Assembly: GCF_042676985.1 (NCBI RefSeq)
Contig: NZ_JBHTIK010000005.1
Location: 248,001-312,000, forward strand
Origin: Sphingosinicella xenopeptidilytica
GTDB lineage: Bacteria; Pseudomonadota; Alphaproteobacteria; Sphingomonadales; Sphingomonadaceae
Length of the DNA: 64,000 nucleotides
Direction: 5' to 3'
Shown here in pieces: positions 44,609 through 52,008 of this stretch (position 1 is the stretch's first letter; the number at the start of each line of letters is the position of its first letter). A program made the translations under genes and the position numbers. The notes beneath the pieces were generated by a model that had not been told where the DNA came from, did not search any database, and saw nothing but the letters and a program-made list of their open reading frames with translations.

Positions 44609-45388
44609 TCACAAGGAAAGAGCTTCGGGAAGTGGCGCGAAGGCCGGGGAAAGCGCGAAGCCCGCGCCGGGGGCCACGGGTTCGAGCCCGAGCGACTGTA
44701 GCATGACACGCGCGGTGCAGGCCGCGGCGGACACGACGGGTAGGCCGATGGCGTCCTCCGCGCGCGAAAGCGCGTCCAGCGAGGGCATCTGCACGCAGGC
44801 CGACAGCACCACAGCTTCGGCGCCGGTGACGTCGAGGCGTTTCAGGTCTTCGAGCAGCAGCAGCGGATCGCGGCGGCCGACCTCCAGATTGTCGGCGATC
44901 TCGAGCGCGATCGTATCGACGACGCGGACGCCTTCATGCTCGATATATTCGGCGACGAGATTGGTGAGCGGCCGCAGATAGGGCGTGATGATCGCCGCGC
45001 GGCGCACGTGCATCTCGCCCAGCACCTGAACGAGCGCACCGGCGCTGGTGACGATGGGGCAGGGCGCACCGGCCTCGCGCACCGCCGCGCCGAGCCGCGC
45101 CTCGCTGGTACGGTGATAGCCGAGCCCCGACGACATGATGGCGACGAGGCAGGCGTAGCCCATCACGTCGACCTCCGCGTCGGCCAGTTCCTCGGCGCAG
45201 CGCACGCTCTGCGCGTCCATCGCGGCAAGCTCGTCGCGGGTGACGCGCTTCATCCGCATGCGCGAGGAATGGAAGCTGAACCGCTCCGGCCGGATACCCT
45301 CGCGCGCGCGCAGCATCGCCGGAATCTCGGTCTCCATCGTGGTGTTGGAGCTCGGTACGATCTGGCCGATACGAAAGAGACGCGCCAT
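44609..45388 (-). CDS. Maleate cis-trans isomerase (Asp/Glu racemase superfamily)
   Basis: A 259-residue protein with the maleate isomerase signature IGQIVPSSNTTMETEIP at the N terminus. Both active-site cysteines are present: C80 in GYACLVAIM and C198 in LSACVQMPSL, corresponding to the pair in Nocardia maleate isomerase. It converts maleate to fumarate, an end step of nicotinate, gentisate and related ring-degradation routes. The longer reading to 45451 is less likely than ATG 45388, where the family N terminus begins. It is the first gene of the isomerase-MarR unit, with a palindrome 83 bases upstream. Confidence 0.87.
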   Translation of the reverse strand: MARLFRIGQIVPSSNTTMETEIPAMLRAREGIRPERFSFHSSRMRMKRVTRDELAAMDAQSVRCAEELADAEVDVMGYACLVAIMSSGLGYHRTSEARLGAAVREAGAPCPIVTSAGALVQVLGEMHVRRAAIITPYLRPLTNLVAEYIEHEGVRVVDTIALEIADNLEVGRRDPLLLLEDLKRLDVTGAEAVVLSACVQMPSLDALSRAEDAIGLPVVSAAACTARVMLQSLGLEPVAPGAGFALSPAFAPLPEALSL

Positions 45389-45470
45389 GGATGCCCTTAC
45401 GCGGCGGGAGTGCCGTTCCCGTGCATAGGGGAAGCCGTGTGGGGGCTGCAAACCGCGCTCGGCCGGGGTC

Positions 45471-45485
45471 TATCACATCGTGATA
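45471..45485. promoter_or_regulatory. Palindrome TATCAC-ATC-GTGATA, candidate MarR operator
   Basis: A perfect 6+6 inverted repeat with a 3-base centre, 83 bases before the maleate isomerase start and outside any gene. Size and symmetry fit a MarR-family site, so the MarR-like gene just downstream is the natural candidate regulator. The sequence is also close to the META/MliC gene's 3' end but not placed to control it. Confidence 0.55.
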
Positions 45486-45524
45486 AACTGCCCGCCGATG
45501 GACAAATGGGCAGTCCGAAGAGGG

Positions 45525-46274
45525 TCAGTTCTGCGCGAGGATGCAGGGCATCAGCGCCATGCGGCCGCGCGCGAAGCGGAAGCCGTGCTGCGGCGATGTC
45601 TGGCGCTCCAGCGTCATGCGTCCGTTCGTGTAGGTTTCGGCCGCGACCGTTTCACCCGCAAGCCGCGGGAGCATGGTGGCGCTGCCGTCATCAAGCACCA
45701 CCTCGGCTTGCCCATCCACAAGCCGCACGCGCAGCTGCTCCGGGCCGCAACGCATCACGATGTGTGAGGGAACGGGCATCGGCGGGGCAATACCTCCCGT
45801 GGCCGTGTTTTCGGCGCCGCCGCTCTCCCATGCTCCAGTGCTGGCGAAGCGAAGCGCGCGGCCGTCGCTGCTCGTCACCGTCAGTCTGCCGTCCGCGCCT
45901 ACCGACGCCGTAGTCGCCGTCTCCAGCACGGCGCGGAAGGTTGCTTCCTGTGCCATGACCGCCTCGGGACACGCCATCTTGGTACCGATCATCGGTGGGT
46001 GCACCGTGAACGCAGTGCCGTTCAGCGCATAGCGCGCTGAAAAATTGTTGCAGCCCGAACGCCCACCGATGCGCCCGTCAACGCCCATCTTCAGCTGAAA
46101 CCGCGCGCCAGGCGCGGGGGCCGCTCCCACCAGCGTTTCCAGTTCCCACATCGCAGGGACGATGGGCGGGGTCGCAGCGGGGGGCGAAGCTGGTCCCCCT
46201 GCATCCTGCCCCGATGTCTCCGCCGTACACCCCGCCGCCATCAGAGCCGTCACGATCCAAAGGCCACACTTCAT
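45525..46274 (-). CDS. Lipoprotein with META (HslJ-like) and MliC-like domains
   Basis: A 249-residue predicted lipoprotein. The signal is MKCGLWIVTALMAAGCTAE, with the lipobox Ala-Ala-Gly-Cys. An N-terminal META domain (about 45-150) contains FQLKMGVDGRIGGRSGCNNF and GTKMACPEAVMAQE, as in heat-shock lipoprotein HslJ. A C-terminal part (about 175-245) with RCGPEQLRVRLVDGQAEVVL and GFRFARGRMALMPC resembles MliC, the membrane-bound c-type lysozyme inhibitor. The start ATG has GGAGAGCCGTG ahead. It is a stand-alone gene; a role in envelope stress or lysozyme resistance is inferred from the domains. Confidence 0.82.
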   Translation of the reverse strand: MKCGLWIVTALMAAGCTAETSGQDAGGPASPPAATPPIVPAMWELETLVGAAPAPGARFQLKMGVDGRIGGRSGCNNFSARYALNGTAFTVHPPMIGTKMACPEAVMAQEATFRAVLETATTASVGADGRLTVTSSDGRALRFASTGAWESGGAENTATGGIAPPMPVPSHIVMRCGPEQLRVRLVDGQAEVVLDDGSATMLPRLAGETVAAETYTNGRMTLERQTSPQHGFRFARGRMALMPCILAQN

Positions 46275-46420
46275 CACGGCTCTCCTTCCACAGCGCTCCG
46301 CGCATGTCACAGCTGACCGGCGGCAGAATAGCCATTTTCGGAAGGTCGAGGGAGACTGCATTTGCATTGAGGACTGGACGAACCCCCGCGATGGGCGCTA
46401 AGGCGCTCCCCCAGCGATGC

Positions 46421-46511
46421 GGAGCGGTGGCCGAGTGGTCGAAGGCGCTCGCCTGGAAAGTGAGTATACGGCAAAACCGTATCGAGGGTTCGAATCCCTC
46501 CCGCTCCGCCA
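46421..46511 (+). tRNA. tRNA-Ser (anticodon GGA)
   Basis: A complete 91-base class II tRNA with encoded CCA. Acceptor stem GGAGCGG pairs with CCGCTCC, followed by discriminator G and CCA. D arm GCCGAGTGGTCGAAGGC, anticodon stem CTCGC/GTGAG with loop CTGGAAA (anticodon GGA at 46455-46457), a long variable arm around ACGGCAAAACCGT, and T loop TTCGAAT. The long variable arm is diagnostic for serine here. It reads UCC and UCU codons. Confidence 0.98.
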
Positions 46512-46534
46512 CGAACCCCTCCTTAAGGGGTTCG
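46512..46534 (+). terminator. Hairpin immediately after tRNA-Ser
   Basis: CGAACCCCT, five bases, AGGGGTTCG: a perfect 9-bp stem starting right after the CCA. There is no T-run, so it may act as a weak terminator or processing signal for the tRNA transcript. Confidence 0.55.
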
Positions 46535-46626
46535 CAGAAATCGATCGAGATTGCCGATTGTTTCCCGAAATCAAACGCTTGACGGATCAAGTCGTTCGGA
46601 GGCCTCCAACTATTTAACGATAACCG

Positions 46627-47673
46627 TCACTTCGATGCGGACAATACCAGGTGGCCCGGAGCGACCTCCGTCACTTCCACGCCCGTCATGATGTGCAGTG
46701 CCTCCACGAAGCCTTCGACTTCGCCGGCCTTGAAGTAGCCCGCTATGGGCATGGCGCGAAGTTCATCGCCGCGAACTTCGATGTCGACGTCCGAATAGCG
46801 GCCGACCTCATCCACAACATCCGAAAGCGGTTCCCCCGCGAAGGCGAGCATTCCAACGCGCCACGATAGCTTTCGATCGATCTCGTTAGGTGTCACATGC
46901 TCCAGAATTTCAACGTGTTCGGCAGAAAAGACTGCGCTCTGGCCTGCTGTCAGTTCCATGACCGTGCGGGCCGGTGAGCTGGCGCTTTGCGTTCCGGCGC
47001 GCGGTTTCGCTGCGGAGAGGGCCACGCGCCCTTCAGAGACCATGACGTCGAGCTTATTGGCCTTGTTGAGGCGCACAGAGAAAGCCGTTCCCACCGCCCT
47101 CACGATACCGTTTCCGGCATAGACGGAGAACGGCCTCGATCTGTCGTGCGCGACTTCGAAAAACGCTTCTCCGCGCAGGAGCTTTACGCGCCGCTCCGTT
47201 TCCGTGAATTCTGTGGCGATCCGGCTGTCCGTATTCAGGGTCAGCTTAGAACCATCCGGCAAGGTGACAATTTCCTGCCCTCCCACTTTCGTCTGATAGT
47301 CTGCCGCGAAGCGGGGAGAGCGGGTTTCAAGAACATCGCGATTGATAAGCGCACCGATGGCCACCACGGCCAGCAGAACCGCAGCCAGTGCCGGCAATGC
47401 CACCGCCACGCGGCGCAGGAACGGCTGCTTCATGGGCACGTCTTCTGCCGCGTTATAGGCGTTCAGGTCTTCCAGCCTGTCGAGGCCATCCCAGAGCCCG
47501 GAAAAGCGTTCGAAGGCATCATGATTTTGTTCGCTTTCGCCTCGCCACCGGGCGAACGCCGCGTGGTCTGCCGGCGTCATCTCACCGCCTTCAAGGCGCG
47601 CCGCCCATTCGGCAGCTTCTGCCTCGCTCTTCTTCGGATCAGGAAGAAGATAGATGTTCCCCGCGTCAGTCAT
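46627..47673 (-). CDS. fecR: FecR-family anti-sigma factor / signal transducer
   Basis: A 348-residue FecR protein. The N-terminal cytoplasmic part (about 1-85; AAEWAARLEGGEMTPADHAAF) should hold the sigma factor. A membrane helix follows (VALPALAAVLLAVVAIGALI), then the periplasmic FecR domain (VTLPDGSKLTLNTDSRI, RGEAFFEVAHDRSRPF, GTAFSVRLN) and an STN-like C-terminal end. It relays the state of a TonB receptor to the ECF sigma factor. The start ATG 47673 overlaps the sigma gene's stop by eight bases. The partner receptor is most likely the STN-bearing one at 52009. Confidence 0.9.
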   Translation of the reverse strand: MTDAGNIYLLPDPKKSEAEAAEWAARLEGGEMTPADHAAFARWRGESEQNHDAFERFSGLWDGLDRLEDLNAYNAAEDVPMKQPFLRRVAVALPALAAVLLAVVAIGALINRDVLETRSPRFAADYQTKVGGQEIVTLPDGSKLTLNTDSRIATEFTETERRVKLLRGEAFFEVAHDRSRPFSVYAGNGIVRAVGTAFSVRLNKANKLDVMVSEGRVALSAAKPRAGTQSASSPARTVMELTAGQSAVFSAEHVEILEHVTPNEIDRKLSWRVGMLAFAGEPLSDVVDEVGRYSDVDIEVRGDELRAMPIAGYFKAGEVEGFVEALHIMTGVEVTEVAPGHLVLSASK

Positions 47674-48274
47674 TGGCTTTGCGCGCAATTTCGGTTCCGG
47701 CAGCCTTCATTTCCACGATCGCGCCTGTGCTTGCCTTGCGCAGGGCGCCTCCGCTGAATTCCGCCGGGTCATAGCCTTGATTGCGGAGGTAGGCGTTGCA
47801 CGCGATCAAGGCCGCCGCTACGCGCTTTTCAACCGTGCTGACCGAGACATCCAGTTTCGCTGCAATCTGCTTGAACTTCAGTTTATCAACCTTGCACATC
47901 CAGAGCGCTTGCCGCAGTTCCGGTTTCAGGCTGGCAATGGCCTGACACAGGACGAACAATTTCATGCGCCCATCGACCTGTTCCTCGACTGTGCCATGAC
48001 GCTCGTCGACGAGAGCTTCGGACCCTTTTGAATCCTCGAAGAATTCCGTCGTGCTGTTTTCCTTCTTGGTCGCCTCGCTGATCGCCAGGTTTTTTGCAAC
48101 GCGGATGAGGAAGGCCTTGAGGTTTCCGATGTCTTGCTTTTCGCTGGCAACAAAGGTGCGCAGGAAGACCTCCTGCACGAGGTCGTCGACATCGTCGCCC
48201 CGGCGGCGATACCGGGAGACGACGCGCCGAAGCGTCACCTCGCACTCGATAAACGTGTTCAGCAAACTCGACAT
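47666..48274 (-). CDS. fecI: ECF sigma factor, FecI-type
   Basis: A 202-residue sigma-70 family ECF factor. Region 2 is seen as RYRRRGDDVDDLVQEVFLRTF and NLKAFLIRVAKNLA. Region 4 is SLKPELRQALWMCKVDKLKF, QIAAKLDVSVSTVEKRVAAAL, an HTH. The C-terminal about 45 residues extend past region 4. With FecR and an STN-containing receptor it makes a cell-surface signalling set. ATG 48274 with GGAAAG is the start. It lies 116 bases after the dipeptidase gene and could have its own promoter. Confidence 0.9.
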   Translation of the reverse strand: MSSLLNTFIECEVTLRRVVSRYRRRGDDVDDLVQEVFLRTFVASEKQDIGNLKAFLIRVAKNLAISEATKKENSTTEFFEDSKGSEALVDERHGTVEEQVDGRMKLFVLCQAIASLKPELRQALWMCKVDKLKFKQIAAKLDVSVSTVEKRVAAALIACNAYLRNQGYDPAEFSGGALRKASTGAIVEMKAAGTEIARKAND

Positions 48275-48390
48275 CGATGCTTTCCGAAGCGGCCGAGGGT
48301 GCTCGGCGATGCGGACGCTAGCACGTAGCGGCATGGCAGGCCAGAATCCATCATGCTGCCTCGGTTTTCTTTACCGCTGCCATTCGGATT

Positions 48391-49503
48391 CTAGGCCCCC
48401 ATGCTCGCTTCGTAAACGCGCATCCAGTTCTCGCCCATCACCTTGTCGATGTCGGGCTTGCTCCAGCCACGCCGCTCCATCTCGGAGCGGACGGTCGGCA
48501 GCTTTGAAATGTCTTCGAAGCCCTGTGCGTATTGGATCGGGTCCTGAAGATAGGTCATTTCCGGCGGAAATGCGAAGGACTCCTCCGGATTGATGGAAGA
48601 CGTCGCGCCGGTCGTGAAATCGCCGCCAATGCCGATGTGGTCTACGCCGACGAGCCTCTTCAGATAGTCGAGTTCGTCCACATAACGCTTGATGTCTGCG
48701 CGGCGTTGCGGCTCCTTGCGTTTGCCGACATCATCGCGGCCCCAGCTCATGAAGGGATCGATCGCGCTGACGCCGAAAAGGCCGCCGGTCTTCGCGATGC
48801 CTTCAATCACCCGGTCCGATGTGTTGCGCGGATTGGCGTTGAGCGCGGCGATGTTCGAATGCGTGCACACGACCGGCCGCTCCGCCATCGCAATGATGTC
48901 GAGGCTGGACTGCTCGCCGGTGTGGCCACCGACATCGACCAATATGCCGAGCGACTGCATCTGCGAGACGATGGCCCGCCCGGCCTTGGTGAGCCCGATA
49001 TGCGGATCGAGGCAGCCGCCGGCGAAGGCGTTGGTCAGGTTGTAGATCAGGCCGCAAACGCGAAGGCCGAGATCGTGGAAAAGTCGCATCGTTGTCTTTG
49101 GCGGTTTGGACCACCAGTCGCTTTCGCCCTTCATGACGAAGAGGTCGGCTTCCTGCCAGCCGATGGTAAGGGAAATCTTGCCCTCGCGCTTGATGCGCCT
49201 GATATCGGCGGCCGATTTGGCGATTTCGACTTGCGCTGCGTTCCGGGCCACGAACTCGAGCAGCTGCGACATCTGGAGGAGCGTCGGCAACATGCTGACG
49301 TTCCAGCAATCGACGCCGCCCTTTCGAAGCAGTTCAAGATATTCGGTGGTCGGCGCAGCCGGGCTGCATCCATCCACGACGATCGGACCAACTGCGGAAG
49401 GCTCGTCCGCAACGGCGCGGCCTGCGGTCGTACTTGCCGCGGCGGCAAGAAGGCTTCCTCCCGTCAGCTTCATCAGCCCGCGTCGGTTCATTTCGGATCC
49501 CAT
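48391..49503 (-). CDS. M19 membrane dipeptidase-like protein, exported, incomplete metal site
   Basis: A 370-residue renal-dipeptidase-family protein with an Arg-Arg-containing leader (MNRRGLMKLTGGSLLAAAAS), possibly a Tat signal. M19 enzymes bind zinc with DGHND near the N terminus; here it reads DGCSP, so the His-x-Asp pair is missing. The later ligands seem kept: VDVGGHTGEQ and CTHSN for the two His, and GIGGDFTTG for the Asp. It may use one metal or a different chemistry. It is between the S9 peptidase and the sigma gene, in an apparent peptide-degradation locus. Confidence 0.78.
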   Translation of the reverse strand: MGSEMNRRGLMKLTGGSLLAAAASTTAGRAVADEPSAVGPIVVDGCSPAAPTTEYLELLRKGGVDCWNVSMLPTLLQMSQLLEFVARNAAQVEIAKSAADIRRIKREGKISLTIGWQEADLFVMKGESDWWSKPPKTTMRLFHDLGLRVCGLIYNLTNAFAGGCLDPHIGLTKAGRAIVSQMQSLGILVDVGGHTGEQSSLDIIAMAERPVVCTHSNIAALNANPRNTSDRVIEGIAKTGGLFGVSAIDPFMSWGRDDVGKRKEPQRRADIKRYVDELDYLKRLVGVDHIGIGGDFTTGATSSINPEESFAFPPEMTYLQDPIQYAQGFEDISKLPTVRSEMERRGWSKPDIDKVMGENWMRVYEASMGA

Positions 49504-49526
49504 CAGAAAGCCTCCCTGTCCAAACC

Positions 49527-51947
49527 CTATTTCGCCGCCTGTGCAAAAGGCACGGGCGGTTCCTGTTGCTGCAAATGCCGAACGAAGAAACCCGCGAGCC
49601 GCCGCGCGGCATAGGGATGATATCCCACGTCATGGGCCGCGTTGGGCACAAGAACGAAGTCGAACTCCTTGCCTGCCTCAATCAGCGCATTCGACAACGC
49701 CACCGCCTGATTGAACGGTACGTTCTGATCGATCTCGCCTGCGATCAGCATCAGCTTGCCTTCTAGCCGCTTCGCCAAATGCAGATTGTCGACGCGTGTG
49801 TAGACATCGTCCTCGCCATCCACCGGAATGCCGAAGAAGCGCTCGACCGAAATCGATGAGATCATGGTCCGGTAGTCGTGCGGCCCTGCGATCGAGACGG
49901 CGGCCTTGTAGAAATCCGGGAACAGCAGGATGGCTCGCGCCGAGGCGTAGCCGCCGAACGAAATGCCGGTGATGCCGACCCGCTCCAGGTCCATATAAGG
50001 CCGCGTTCTTGCAGCCGACCTGATCCCGGCAACATGATCGATGAGGGCGAAGGAATCTTCGTCCTTCATCGGGGCCATGTGAAAGGCCCTCGATCGTCGC
50101 GGCGTGCCGCGCCCGTCCTGAACAACGATGATGAACCCGAGTTCCGCAAGCGCCTGCATATAGGCGCCGCGCGCACCAAGCGTATCCATGAAGCCCTGCG
50201 GCGCAAACGATACCTGCGGGCCGGCGTAAATCTGCTCGATCACGGGATAGCGCCTGGCCTTGTCGAAATTCGTGGGCTTCAGGAGAACGCCGTGAATGTC
50301 GTACGCACCGTCAGCACTTTTCGCGACCAGTCGCTCCGGCGGTGACCACCCGGTCGCGAGCAGGGCGCTTGCATCCGCATCGACAAGATCGAAAACGCGC
50401 GCGCCAGCTGCCGTACGCACCACGGTGCGTGGCGCTTCCGACACTGTTGAGTAGGTGTCGACGAAATAGCGGCCGCTGGGCGAAAAGCGGCGCATCTGCG
50501 TGTCGTAATGACCATTGAGGCCCCGCTCCGGAAAGTTCGTATAGGTGTGGTCGGCATTTTCGGGGGTCAACAGCTTCAGCCCGCTTCCATCGAGATTGAC
50601 GCGATAGAGATGGCGATAATAGGGATTGCGCCCTTCCTCCTTGCCGCCGCCCGTGAAGTAGATGACGCCCGCGGCTTCATCGAGGCGCACGATATCGAAC
50701 ACTACCCAGTCGCCCTTGGTCACGACGTTCTTGAGGGCGCCGGTTCTGGCGTCGTAGCGATAGAGATGTCCCCAGCCGCTACGCTCTGACCACCACAGAA
50801 TTTCGCCCCGGCTCGCCAGCAGGCGCACGTTCGGTACGTGGTAGTCGAACGGGTTGAGATTGAGAAACTGGTCTCCTCGTTCTTCGAGAACGGCCCGAAC
50901 GTTGCCGGTTTCGAGATCGACGGCAACGAGGCCAAGCGCGCGCGAATCGCGAGTCGATGTCACGAGATAGAGTTCGCCGTTCTCCATATCCCAGCCGGGC
51001 TCACCAACGATCGCCCAGTACGGTGCGTAGTCATTGAAGCCGAAAGCGCCGCCATTGACCTCGACAACGCGGCCGCTTTTTCGATCGATGAGCGAAAGCG
51101 CGTAAGGCACCTTCGGGGCATCCGCGGCCGTCGGCATCGCAATCTGGTGTGCAATGGGCCGCGGCGAATCCGGCGGGAGATATTCGACGACATAAGGCGC
51201 GGACTTTACGCCTCGGTAGTCCGTGCGAACCGCAAGAATATAGCGCCCGTCAGGAGACCATGTTGCACCGGGGTAGGTGGGTGGCTCCGTGCCACGACGC
51301 TCCTCGATATACGTCGTTCGGAATGCGGTATACCTGTACGGAAATTCCGCTGTTCCGTCTGTCGTCAGCGATCTTTCGTTGCCGCTCGACGTTTCCCGCA
51401 GCCACAGGTTGTGATCGCGGGCGAAGACCGCCTGCATACCGTCCGGCGAGAGAGTGGCTGCCGGATCGGGCGGCGTTTCCGCTTTCATGTTGCAAAAACT
51501 GGCGTCGCGACTGCATTCGAACGTCTTTTCCCCTGCGACGAAGGCGACCCTCTTTAAGCCGTCCGAATAGCGAAAGGACGTGAAAGGCAGTTTGTACGCC
51601 GAAATCGCCTTGCCGAGTTCAAGCGAAAGCATCCGTGCGACCGCTTCATGATTGAACGAGGGCGCCGTTTCACCGGTCGCGGCATTCACGGTCTCGAAAC
51701 GATAGCCGCCGCTCACGTCACGGCGATACCAGAATTGATCGGTTTCCCCGATCCAGTTTGGAACCGGCGCGGCATTGAGCACGAGGCCGCGAATGGCATC
51801 GGGATAAAAGCGTGCTGCGCGCTCGAAATCGGCGCGCGTCAGCCCCGGCATCGCCTCACCAGCTCCGAGCTGGTTGATGCTTCCGCAGGAGTTGGAGAGC
51901 AGGACCAGCGCCCCGATCAATACCCGCCGCACATACGCCTTCAGCAT
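49527..51947 (-). CDS. S9-family (prolyl oligopeptidase/DPP-IV-like) peptidase, lipoprotein
   Basis: An 806-residue peptidase. N-terminal lipoprotein signal (LIGALVLLSNSCGS) suggests attachment in the envelope. A beta-propeller domain (about 100-530; repeated SPDGRY-type motifs such as WSPDGRYILAVRTD and FSPSGRYFVDTY) is followed by an alpha/beta hydrolase domain. Nucleophile Ser is in GITGISFGGYASA, Asp in LMLIAGEIDQNVP and His in VPNAAHDVGY. It removes dipeptides, often after proline or alanine, from oligopeptides. The ATG 51947 was preferred over one 36 bases upstream as it begins the signal peptide. Next to a TonB receptor and dipeptidase. Confidence 0.88.
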   Translation of the reverse strand: MLKAYVRRVLIGALVLLSNSCGSINQLGAGEAMPGLTRADFERAARFYPDAIRGLVLNAAPVPNWIGETDQFWYRRDVSGGYRFETVNAATGETAPSFNHEAVARMLSLELGKAISAYKLPFTSFRYSDGLKRVAFVAGEKTFECSRDASFCNMKAETPPDPAATLSPDGMQAVFARDHNLWLRETSSGNERSLTTDGTAEFPYRYTAFRTTYIEERRGTEPPTYPGATWSPDGRYILAVRTDYRGVKSAPYVVEYLPPDSPRPIAHQIAMPTAADAPKVPYALSLIDRKSGRVVEVNGGAFGFNDYAPYWAIVGEPGWDMENGELYLVTSTRDSRALGLVAVDLETGNVRAVLEERGDQFLNLNPFDYHVPNVRLLASRGEILWWSERSGWGHLYRYDARTGALKNVVTKGDWVVFDIVRLDEAAGVIYFTGGGKEEGRNPYYRHLYRVNLDGSGLKLLTPENADHTYTNFPERGLNGHYDTQMRRFSPSGRYFVDTYSTVSEAPRTVVRTAAGARVFDLVDADASALLATGWSPPERLVAKSADGAYDIHGVLLKPTNFDKARRYPVIEQIYAGPQVSFAPQGFMDTLGARGAYMQALAELGFIIVVQDGRGTPRRSRAFHMAPMKDEDSFALIDHVAGIRSAARTRPYMDLERVGITGISFGGYASARAILLFPDFYKAAVSIAGPHDYRTMISSISVERFFGIPVDGEDDVYTRVDNLHLAKRLEGKLMLIAGEIDQNVPFNQAVALSNALIEAGKEFDFVLVPNAAHDVGYHPYAARRLAGFFVRHLQQQEPPVPFAQAAK

Positions 51948-52008
51948 AGCACTCTTCCCAAGCAAGAACGGCGGCGCCCGCATGAGTGCCGCCGTCCTCT
52001 GTGCAGTG

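Noticed and set aside
30849..45388. Interpretation as a nicotinate (nic) degradation cluster because of maleate isomerase, a MarR regulator and an alpha/beta hydrolase
   Set aside because: No 2,5-dihydroxypyridine dioxygenase, hydroxynicotinate monooxygenase or maleamate amidase of the nic type is seen, and the extradiol and Rieske genes do not belong to that route.
46078..46590. An open frame running through the tRNA-Ser gene on the minus strand
   Set aside because: It crosses a perfect tRNA and the lipoprotein start, with no codon pattern of a gene.
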